From Limnochordia bacterium (lineage in GTDB: Bacteria > Bacillota > Limnochordia > Darwinibacteriales > SLO01): DNA of 6,411 bases. Of this stretch, positions 1 to 5,633 are shown one piece after another. Location: positions 1 to 6,411 of the forward strand of contig SLOG01000142.1 in the NCBI GenBank assembly GCA_007132635.1. Reading direction: 5' to 3'. The position numbers and the translations under genes were made by a program. Below the pieces are notes generated by a model. It had not been told where the DNA came from. It saw only the letters and a list, made by a program, of their open reading frames with translations, and did no database searches. Positions within the stretch are counted from its first letter, which is position 1, and the number at the start of each line of letters is the position of its first letter.

Positions 1-470
1 CACCGCCCCATACCGTCGGCTCCCATGAGGAAGATAGGTGTCCCGTCCCGGCTGCCAAACAGATGGATATCCCAGGGAATTAACCCCAAAAACCGATACT
101 CGGCACCGCGCACGAAAAAGTACAGGTAGTGCCGCTCACTGCGGTCCTCTTCGTAGGTGCGCTCCAGCGTACTCATATCCAGGGTCTGCACCTGCTTGTA
201 GAAGAAAGGCCGCCAGCTGAACCCCGCCTCATCCCGAAAATAGATGCGCTGAGGAGGAGCATACTGATACTGCCGGAACCGCTGGTACGGCTGGTAGGGA
301 CTGATCACCGGCGCGAAAAAAGCCACCAAGTAGAACAAGACCAGCACCACCAAAGCCCCCACCGCCACACGGTGGCGCACAAACCGCCGCCGGATCAGCT
401 GCCATTGGGAAAGGACCGGTGGTTCCTGCCCTTCGGCATATAACGCTTCCCTAATTGTCTCGTGTGCCAT
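1..470 (-). CDS. Opp/Dpp-family ABC importer permease, OppC type, N-terminal part (3' end outside the window)
   Basis: This partial gene gives 156 codons plus two bases from an ATG at 470-468, preceded by a G-rich site (483-478) about 7 bases upstream. The product begins MAHETIREALYAEGQEPP, then a basic stretch (IRRRFVRHR, 26-34) and a first membrane helix near 35-55 ending in FFAPVISPYQP, as in the OppC N-terminal domain. An extracytoplasmic insert follows up to about residue 146, including YLYFFVRGAEYRFLGLIPW (115-133) and DIHLFG. The frame reaches FLMGADGMGR at 147-156, the counterpart of the conserved GTDRLGRD motif before the second helix. The insert is long compared with classical peptide permeases and resembles OppC-type subunits of oligosaccharide importers. 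The residue after GMGR starts with TG and so cannot be the usual Asp. The remaining helices and the ATPase-coupling loop lie beyond the window. Confidence 0.93.
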   Translation of the reverse strand, partial: MAHETIREALYAEGQEPPVLSQWQLIRRRFVRHRVAVGALVVLVLFYLVAFFAPVISPYQPYQRFRQYQYAPPQRIYFRDEAGFSWRPFFYKQVQTLDMSTLERTYEEDRSERHYLYFFVRGAEYRFLGLIPWDIHLFGSRDGTPIFLMGADGMGR

Positions 471-509
471 CGCCCATCCCCCCAATCAACGCCGCTCTTT
501 CTGAGCTTC

Positions 510-1493
510 TTACGTATAGCGGATCCGCGGATCGACCAAAGCCAGAGCCAGATCCGAGATCAGGGTGCCGATCACCGTAAGAAAACTCAGCAGCATCACG
601 AAGCTCCCCGCCAAGTACATATCCTGGTTCAGAAGGGCCCCCAGGAGCAGCGGCCCCGTGGTCGGCAGGGACAGCACCTGAGACGTAATAACCTCGCCGG
701 AGATCACCGTAGGCAGCAGCCACCCAATCGTGCTGATCAGCGGGTTAATGGCCACCCGCAGCGGATGCCGGATGAGCACTTGAATCTCTTTGATTCCCTT
801 AGAACGAGCCGTCCGCACGTAATCCCGCCCCAGCTCATCCAAGAGCGTCGCCCGCAGCACCCGGATCATCCCGGCCGTACCCGCCGTTCCGATGACGACT
901 ATTGGCACCCAAAGGTGAGAAAGCAAGTCGACAAACCGCCCCCAACTCCAGGGAGCCAAAAGGTACTCCCGGGAAAACAAACCGCCCATACTGACGCCAA
1001 AGTACCGATAGCCGATGTACATAAGAATGATAGCCAAAAAGAAATTCGGAATCGACAGCCCGATGAACCCAGCAAAGGTGAACACGTAGTCCCCGAGCGT
1101 ATACTTCTTCACGGCACTGTAGATAGAAATGGGAATCGCCACGATCCACGTAAAGAAAATGGTGGACACACTGATGACCATCGTCATGGGCAGACGCTCC
1201 GCGATCAGCTTCCTGACCGGCTCGCCATAGGTAAAGGAATGACCCATATCACCCTGCACCAGGTTGCTTAGCCATTTCACGTATCGCTGGTGAAAAGGCA
1301 GATCTAAGCCATAGCGCATCCGCAGCAGCTCCACCTGCTGACGACTGATCTCCATGCCGCGTGCTTCTAGGGACTGCACATAGCTCGTCACATAGTCCCC
1401 CGGCGGGAGCTCAATGATGACAAAGGTCAAGAAGGAGATGACCAACAGCGTCGGCACCATGAACAGGCACCGCCGTGCAACATAGGTGAGCAA
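510..1493 (-). CDS. Opp/Dpp-family ABC importer permease, OppB type
   Basis: This 327-residue integral membrane protein forms half of the transmembrane channel. Hydrophobic segments lie near residues 8-30, 102-126, 136-162, 193-212, 253-276 and 296-322, giving the usual six helices with a long extracytoplasmic loop after the first. The cytoplasmic EAA-type coupling loop that contacts an ATPase is RDYVRTARSKGIKEIQVLIR (about 223-242). The YGLDLPFHQRYVKWLSNLVQG region and the C-terminal DPRIRY are typical of OppB/DppB. The segment SGEVITSQVLSLPTTGPLLL replaces the more common VVVE-IFSWPGLG form, as I recall for sugar-type Opp permeases. The start is TTG at 1493, chosen because GGGAGGG (1506-1500) sits at ideal distance (7 bases from GGAGG) and the frame begins with the family-like LTYVARRCLFMVPTLL. 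The stop is TAA (512-510). The OppC-type gene follows 39 bases later. Confidence 0.95.
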   Translation of the reverse strand: MLTYVARRCLFMVPTLLVISFLTFVIIELPPGDYVTSYVQSLEARGMEISRQQVELLRMRYGLDLPFHQRYVKWLSNLVQGDMGHSFTYGEPVRKLIAERLPMTMVISVSTIFFTWIVAIPISIYSAVKKYTLGDYVFTFAGFIGLSIPNFFLAIILMYIGYRYFGVSMGGLFSREYLLAPWSWGRFVDLLSHLWVPIVVIGTAGTAGMIRVLRATLLDELGRDYVRTARSKGIKEIQVLIRHPLRVAINPLISTIGWLLPTVISGEVITSQVLSLPTTGPLLLGALLNQDMYLAGSFVMLLSFLTVIGTLISDLALALVDPRIRYT

Positions 1494-1499
1494 GGCAAT

Positions 1500-1506
1500 C
1501 CCTCCC
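1500..1506 (-). promoter_or_regulatory. Ribosome-binding site supporting the TTG start of the OppB-type permease
   Basis: The minus strand reads GGGAGGG here, with 7 bases between the GGAGG core and the TTG at 1493-1491. No ATG or GTG lies in frame at a comparable distance, so this site decides the start. It comes just after the intercistronic stem-loop, leaving it unpaired and accessible in the simplest fold. Confidence 0.75.
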
Positions 1507-1512
1507 AGCGAA

Positions 1513-1559
1513 GCCAGGCCGCTCCCCGATTCGAAGGAACCGGGGAGCCGTCTCCTGGC
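1513..1559 (-). promoter_or_regulatory. Intercistronic stem-loop between the binding-protein and OppB-type permease genes
   Basis: An inverted repeat fills the middle of the 89-base gap. The inner stem pairs 1521-1532 with 1537-1548 (GCTCCCCG against CGGGGAGC, extended by GTTC/GAAT) around a 4-base loop at 1533-1536. It is 12 base pairs with one G-U wobble. An outer stem pairs GCCAGG with CCTGGC (1554-1559 with 1513-1518) across a 5/2 internal loop. The wobble is G-U only in the minus-strand transcript; on the plus strand it would be an A-C mismatch, which supports a role in the minus-strand RNA. No U-tract follows, so a full intrinsic terminator is unlikely. Stabilising the upstream mRNA 3' end, or partly attenuating permease expression so that binding protein exceeds permease, is the more likely role. 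Confidence 0.7.
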
Positions 1560-1582
1560 AGCCTATACATCACCGCCTGCAT

Positions 1583-3469
1583 CTACCGATCAAAGAAGAA
1601 GTGTTCCGGATTGTAGCGATGCAGCCAGAGCGAACTCCAGAGACCTTCCTCTGGAATGTTGCGCAGGTCCTTGTTCACAATAATCGGGTAGGGAGCCATG
1701 CCCACAGTCCCGATATGGAACACGTGATCCGCCTGCATCTGCCACATCTCCGTACCAATCTCCAAGCGGCGTTCCGGATCGATTTCCCGGGACAACTCGT
1801 CCGCCAGCTCGTAAAGACGTTCGACCTCCGGCGGGGGTTCGACACCATCTTCGCCATCCGTATCCATCCAGTCATTGTAGCCAAGACCCCACGTAATGGA
1901 ACCAGCCGGCAGAGGAGGACGGCTGTTAATCTGCCAATCAATGTCAATGGCACCTCCGCCGTGCCACAGGTTCATAGCGATCTGGTTGGCACTAGCCCGC
2001 TGCGCATTCAGGCTGCGATCCTGCGGCTGCAGAGCCAAGTCAATTCCCAGCTCCGCCCAGTGATCTTTCACCAGTTCCATGATAGGTGTCTTAGTCTGCG
2101 GTTCTGACGGCCAGTACTCAGCGGCAAAAGCCAACCGCTGGCCATCGGGCCGTAACCGGTAGCCCGCTCCGTCGCGTTCTGTCAGGCCCATGTCATCCAG
2201 CAGCGCGTTCGCCTGGTCCGGATCATAGTCCGCAAAAGCCTCGGCCCACTCCGGCTGGAAAAACTGACTGTCCGGATGCAGCGTATATTGCCGCGGCGTT
2301 GCGAGGCCAAAGTACAGCATCTCGTTGATCTCGTCGCGATCGATAGCCAAGGACAAAGCCTGCCGAAAGCGCTTATCCCGGAAAACCTCAGCCAAAACCT
2401 CGTCTTCGTAGGTCTGGTTCGGCAGGAGCATGACGTCGGCACCGCGATCGTTCTGCCACATCAGCGTGTTATACTCGCCGTCCTCTTCATTCGCCCGGTA
2501 CAGGGCAAAGTTCTCGAGGGTGGTATGCCATACCTCCACGTCCACCTGGCCGCTCACGATCTGCGCCTGGATCGTCTCCGCATCGCGGATCTCCCGCACC
2601 ACGTGACTGTCGATATACGGCAGCTGGTTATTCGCAGCATCGACCTTGAAATAGTAGGGGTTGCGCTCCCACACCCAAGTTTCGAGCCGCTGTTCTACTG
2701 GAACGAAAGCCGTAATAGCAGGCGTTTCTACTCGGATAGGCTTGGCCGACCAGCCCGCCATGGCCCGGTACAGTTCCCGCACCGTGTCGTAGCCTTCCTC
2801 TGCAGCTAACGCATGGAGCTCCGCCTCGTCGCGATAGCTCGGATGGTACTGCTGCAGGTAGTGTTTCGGCCGCCACCACATACCCAGGTACCCCCATTGG
2901 GTAGCCAGGGTGTACTCAAACATCGGGAACGGCCGGGACAGGGTCATCACCACCGTATAATCATCGATTTTCTCGATGGTCGCTCCCTGAAATTCCCGGA
3001 TATACACGACTTCCGTGATCTCGGGATTCTGAACTTCATCCTCCCACCAGAACATCATGTCGTCCGCAGTGAAAGGCGCCCCATCCGACCAGCGCATTCC
3101 CTCGCGGAAGTACAGCGTCCACGTCTGGTAATCCTCGGTTTCATAGTCCTTCAACACGTTCGGCCGCACACCGAGACCGTCCCGCGTGATGGAGAGTGGT
3201 GGTTCGAAACCGATGACATGCAGATCGGTTCCAAATCCCCGCAGATTCTCCGCCACCGTATACATGGTACCGCCGTAGGTACCGATGGCTTCATGCGGTG
3301 TGATGACCAAGGGTTCGGCCGGAAGACGCTCCTCGACAGGTGCTAGTTCGCCGGCGGCCACCCGCTCCGCCAAGCTCGGCGCTTCGCCGAAAGCCAGAAC
3401 AGCTCCTGCCGGGATTACAGACAATGCCAACGCGACGACCAACACAATCCAGTATCGTTTCGCAAACAT
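1583..3469 (-). CDS. Extracytoplasmic solute-binding protein of the Opp/Dpp importer (SBP_bac_5, cluster C)
   Basis: This 628-residue protein would capture the substrate outside the cytoplasmic membrane and deliver it to the permease pair. The N-terminus is a Sec signal peptide: basic MFAKR, a hydrophobic stretch to about residue 20, then AGAVLA with probable cleavage after Ala26. There is no lipobox cysteine, and no cysteine anywhere in the protein. Family landmarks are GTYGGTMYTV near the mature start, the GMRWSDGAPFTADDMMFWWE motif region of SBP_bac_5 proteins, RNPYYFKVD, and RFRQALSLAIDRDEIN. The length is above the roughly 530-550 residues of peptide-binding OppA, as is common for large carbohydrate-type members. 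There are 23 tryptophans (about 3.7%), which suits aromatic stacking on sugars but proves nothing. The ATG at 3469 has AAAAGGGAGG (3488-3479) 9 bases upstream and an in-frame TAA two codons before it. The stop is TAG (1585-1583). It lies between the ATPase and permease genes; the substrate is unknown. Confidence 0.94.
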   Translation of the reverse strand: MFAKRYWIVLVVALALSVIPAGAVLAFGEAPSLAERVAAGELAPVEERLPAEPLVITPHEAIGTYGGTMYTVAENLRGFGTDLHVIGFEPPLSITRDGLGVRPNVLKDYETEDYQTWTLYFREGMRWSDGAPFTADDMMFWWEDEVQNPEITEVVYIREFQGATIEKIDDYTVVMTLSRPFPMFEYTLATQWGYLGMWWRPKHYLQQYHPSYRDEAELHALAAEEGYDTVRELYRAMAGWSAKPIRVETPAITAFVPVEQRLETWVWERNPYYFKVDAANNQLPYIDSHVVREIRDAETIQAQIVSGQVDVEVWHTTLENFALYRANEEDGEYNTLMWQNDRGADVMLLPNQTYEDEVLAEVFRDKRFRQALSLAIDRDEINEMLYFGLATPRQYTLHPDSQFFQPEWAEAFADYDPDQANALLDDMGLTERDGAGYRLRPDGQRLAFAAEYWPSEPQTKTPIMELVKDHWAELGIDLALQPQDRSLNAQRASANQIAMNLWHGGGAIDIDWQINSRPPLPAGSITWGLGYNDWMDTDGEDGVEPPPEVERLYELADELSREIDPERRLEIGTEMWQMQADHVFHIGTVGMAPYPIIVNKDLRNIPEEGLWSSLWLHRYNPEHFFFDR

Positions 3470-3472
3470 TTC

Positions 3473-3555
3473 TTAGAGCCTCCCTTTTACATGGTACACA
3501 ACACACTCGCAGTTCACAGACACTATGCTCTTCGCCCGCAGTGCTCACCTCCTTT
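3473..3555 (-). promoter_or_regulatory. Consensus Shine-Dalgarno string at the OppF-type gene terminus with possible 22-codon leader ORF
   Basis: The last codons of the upstream ATPase gene form AAAGGAGGTGA (3555-3545), a near-perfect complement to the 16S rRNA 3' tail, with the TGA being the stop itself. The next gene starts 75 bases later and has its own adequate site, so this string has no obvious annotated partner. Six bases after AGGAGG lies a CTG (3541-3539) that opens a 22-codon frame ending at TAA (3475-3473), two codons before the binding-protein ATG and in the same frame. This could be a leader peptide or ribosome-loading site coupling the ATPase and binding-protein genes. It could equally be a by-product of the Glu-Arg-Arg-stop codons. 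CTG starts are rare, so confidence in translation is low. I see no convincing -35/-10 promoter in this 75-base gap. Confidence 0.3.
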
Positions 3556-4585
3556 CGCGACTGTAGCCTTCGAGGGTCAGTTCTGCCGCCCGGTGACAGG
3601 CGACCCAACGATCACTCTCACCGTCCACCGGTTCCAGCATCGGCTCTATCTCCCGGCAGCGTGTCTCAGCATACTCGCATCGAGGATGAAAGCTGCATCC
3701 CGGAGGGGGCTGCGACGGATCCGGGACGGATCCTTCCAAGTGAATCCGGCTCCGTTCTCGCTGCGGGTCGGCCGCAGGAATGGCGGACAAGAGTGCCGCT
3801 GTGTAGGGGTGCTTTGGTGTCTGAAAAATATCCCGTTTGCCCGCTGTTTCCACCGCCTTACCCAGGTACATGACCAGCACTCGGTGGCTGATGTGTTCTA
3901 CCACGCTCAGATCATGGGCGATAAACAAGTAGGTGAGATCCAATTCGGCCCGCAGGTCGATAAGCAAGTTGATCACCTGCGCCTGCACCGATACATCCAG
4001 CGCCGACACAGCCTCGTCACAGATGATGAGTTCAGGGTTAAACACTAAGCTCCGCGCCACGGCAATCCGCTGCCGCTGCCCCCCGCTGAACTCATTCGGG
4101 TAGCGCTCCATGACCCGACGATCCAGTTTGACCGTAGCCAAAACGTCTGCTGCCCGTTCGGTGCGTTCCTGCGGTGTACCAATGCGGTGTACCTTGAGCG
4201 GTTCGGTCACGATGGCCCGCACATTCATGCGCGGACTCAGGGAAGAAAAGGGATCCTGAAAGATCATCTGCACATGCCGGCTGAACTGCTTGCGTTCTCG
4301 AAAGGGCAGCACCGTAGTATCCCGCATCTCACCGTTCATGCGAAACCGAACCTGTCCGTCTGTCGGCTCCAGCAGCCCGATAACGCAGCGGCCGGCTGTC
4401 GTCTTGCCGCAGCCGCTCTCCCCAACCACACCTAGCGTCTCACCGTCCCGCAGGTAAAAGTCCATGCCATCCACCGCTCGGACGTGGCCCACGACACGCC
4501 GCAGCACGCCTTTCTTAATCGGGAAATGCTTCTTGAGCCCTGTTACGTCCAAGAGCAGAGGAGTCTCAGTTGGAGACGGGTGCAT
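3545..4585 (-). CDS. Opp/Dpp-family ABC importer ATP-binding protein, OppF/DppF type
   Basis: This 346-residue protein is the second ATPase of the importer. An open frame extends up to an ATG at 4648, but I chose the ATG at 4585: it has an excellent AGGAGGGGG site 9 bases upstream (4600-4595), and the 21 extra residues are basic and unlike the family. Motifs from this start are Walker A GESGCGKTT (55-63), Q-loop FQDP (109-112), signature SGGQ (167-170), Walker B LIICDE (D190, E191) followed by AVSALD, and switch His224 in AHDL. The DEAVSALD form and the HFPIKKG segment near the N-terminus are typical of OppF rather than OppD. The C-terminal domain again has four cysteines, C297, C303, C310 and C330, a possible iron-sulfur site. 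The stop TGA (3547-3545) is embedded in a near-ideal Shine-Dalgarno string. The gene overlaps the upstream ATPase gene by 20 bases and is followed 75 bases later by the binding-protein gene. Confidence 0.96.
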   Translation of the reverse strand: MHPSPTETPLLLDVTGLKKHFPIKKGVLRRVVGHVRAVDGMDFYLRDGETLGVVGESGCGKTTAGRCVIGLLEPTDGQVRFRMNGEMRDTTVLPFRERKQFSRHVQMIFQDPFSSLSPRMNVRAIVTEPLKVHRIGTPQERTERAADVLATVKLDRRVMERYPNEFSGGQRQRIAVARSLVFNPELIICDEAVSALDVSVQAQVINLLIDLRAELDLTYLFIAHDLSVVEHISHRVLVMYLGKAVETAGKRDIFQTPKHPYTAALLSAIPAADPQRERSRIHLEGSVPDPSQPPPGCSFHPRCEYAETRCREIEPMLEPVDGESDRWVACHRAAELTLEGYSRERR

Positions 4586-5597
4586 GGACTTCCCCCTCCT
4601 TCTCAGCAAACAGCCAGCATTTCGCTTCGTGACCTTCGCCAACTGCAAAGGAAGGTGGTTCGTCCTCCCGGCAGCGCGGCATCACATGCGGACAGCGCGT
4701 GTGGAAATAACAGCCCCGGGGCAAGTTGTAGGGACTCGGGACAGATCCTTCGATGGACACCAGCCGCTTGTCCTCGCCGATCTGGGGGATGGAGGCCAAC
4801 AACCCCACGGTATAGGGATGCTTCGCCCGGTAGAACACGGCATCAGCACTGCCGAATTCGACCACCTTGCCCATATACATGACTAGGACCCGTTCAGCCA
4901 TCTCCCCGATAACCCCCAAATCGTGGGTGATCAGGATGATAGCCATCCCCAAATCTTGCTGCAGGTCCAAGAGCAAATCGATGATCTGCGCCTGAATCGT
5001 CACATCCAAGGCCGTTGTCGGTTCGTCGGCCAGCAGCAGCTGCGGACTGCAAGAGAGCGCCATGGCGATCATCGCCCGCTGCCGCATGCCGCCACTCAAT
5101 TGGTACGGATACTCATCCACCCGTTGGCGGGGAGCCGAAATGCCGACCTTTTCCAGCATGGCTACGGCTCGTTCTTTGCCCGCCTGTTTGTCCAGACCCT
5201 CGTGATGCACCACCGCCTCCATAATCTGCTGCCCAATGGTGTACACGGGGGTGAGGGAAGTCATCGGTTCCTGAAAGATCATCGCCATGTGGCGGCCTCG
5301 CAACTCCCGCATGGCCGGGCCGTGAGGCTTCAGCGCCGTGATCTCTACCGGGCCTTCCTCACGACCATAGTAGGTAATCGAACCACCCACAATCCGCCCC
5401 CTTGGCTGCGGCACCATATGCATAATAGACAAGGCCGTAATGCTCTTGCCGCAGCCACTCTCGCCGACAATGCCCAGAGTCCGCCCGGGAGCGACCCAAA
5501 ACGACATATCATCCACGGCACGGACGGTTCCCTGTTCAGTTTGGAAATACGTCTTGAGGCCCTGGACATCCAGCAAACGTTTGCTGTTGTCGTTCAT
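4566..5597 (-). CDS. Opp/Dpp-family ABC importer ATP-binding protein, OppD/DppD type
   Basis: This 343-residue cytoplasmic ATPase is one of the two nucleotide-binding subunits of the importer encoded here. Its motifs are in normal order: Walker A GESGCGKS (45-52), Q-loop FQEP (108-111), signature LSGGM (167-171), Walker B LLLADE (D191, E192), D-loop TALD and switch His225 in THDL. All catalytic residues are intact. The C-terminal extension typical of oligopeptide-type ATPases follows (EGSVPSPYNLPRGCYFHTRC). It has four cysteines, C296, C302, C309 and C327, in a spacing linked to an iron-sulfur cluster in related proteins. The ATG at 5597 is preceded by AAAGGAGT (5611-5604), with 7 bases between GGAG and the start. 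The TGA stop (4568-4566) overlaps the start of the next ATPase gene by 20 bases, suggesting translational coupling and balanced D:F production. The sugar or peptide specificity of the system cannot be read from this subunit. Confidence 0.96.
   Translation of the reverse strand: MNDNSKRLLDVQGLKTYFQTEQGTVRAVDDMSFWVAPGRTLGIVGESGCGKSITALSIMHMVPQPRGRIVGGSITYYGREEGPVEITALKPHGPAMRELRGRHMAMIFQEPMTSLTPVYTIGQQIMEAVVHHEGLDKQAGKERAVAMLEKVGISAPRQRVDEYPYQLSGGMRQRAMIAMALSCSPQLLLADEPTTALDVTIQAQIIDLLLDLQQDLGMAIILITHDLGVIGEMAERVLVMYMGKVVEFGSADAVFYRAKHPYTVGLLASIPQIGEDKRLVSIEGSVPSPYNLPRGCYFHTRCPHVMPRCREDEPPSFAVGEGHEAKCWLFAEKEGEVHAPVSN
4595..4600 (-). promoter_or_regulatory. Ribosome-binding site that fixes the OppF-type ATPase start
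   Basis: The minus strand reads AGGAGG here, continuing as GGG, 9 bases before the ATG at 4585. It lies inside the 3' end of the upstream ATPase gene. It supports the shorter 346-residue product over the longer frame starting at 4648, and implies reinitiation or coupling with the upstream gene. Confidence 0.8.
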
Positions 5598-5633
5598 GGT
5601 GCGACTCCTTTCTCCGCGTCTTCGCGGCGAGTG

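Noticed and set aside
462..1271. A 269-codon plus-strand open frame opposite the permease genes
   Set aside because: The product is rich in Arg, His, Gln and Pro with no domain or hydrophobic pattern, as expected for the antisense of membrane-protein codons. The opposite strand has unmistakable permease genes.
2276..3346. Two 177-codon plus-strand frames opposite the binding-protein gene
   Set aside because: They have no recognisable family, no convincing ribosome-binding site and His/Arg-rich antisense composition. The minus strand encodes a clear SBP_bac_5 protein throughout.
3470..3544. Possible internal promoter before the binding-protein gene
   Set aside because: No pair of -35 and -10 hexamers with suitable spacing resembles the consensus on the minus strand.
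3291..3608. A 105-codon, Cys- and Arg-rich minus-strand frame spanning the gap before the binding-protein gene
   Set aside because: It runs out of frame into the binding-protein gene and out of frame from the ATPase gene. Its composition looks random and only chance places it next to a Shine-Dalgarno string.
3717..3734. Short direct repeat CGGATCC-GGGA-CGGATCC inside the OppF-type gene
   Set aside because: It is two copies of a 7-base word within codons for a conserved GSVPDPSQ segment, explained by coding.
4586..4648. Longer OppF-type product starting at the ATG at 4648
   Set aside because: The 21 extra residues are basic and unlike the family, and would overlap the upstream gene by over 80 bases. 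The ATG at 4585 has a much better ribosome-binding site.
5614..5627. Small hairpin (CCGCG, 4-base loop, CGCGG) in the gap between the glycosidase and OppD-type genes
   Set aside because: It has only five pairs and no U-tract. Too weak to call a terminator or regulator, although it lies just upstream of the ATPase ribosome-binding site.
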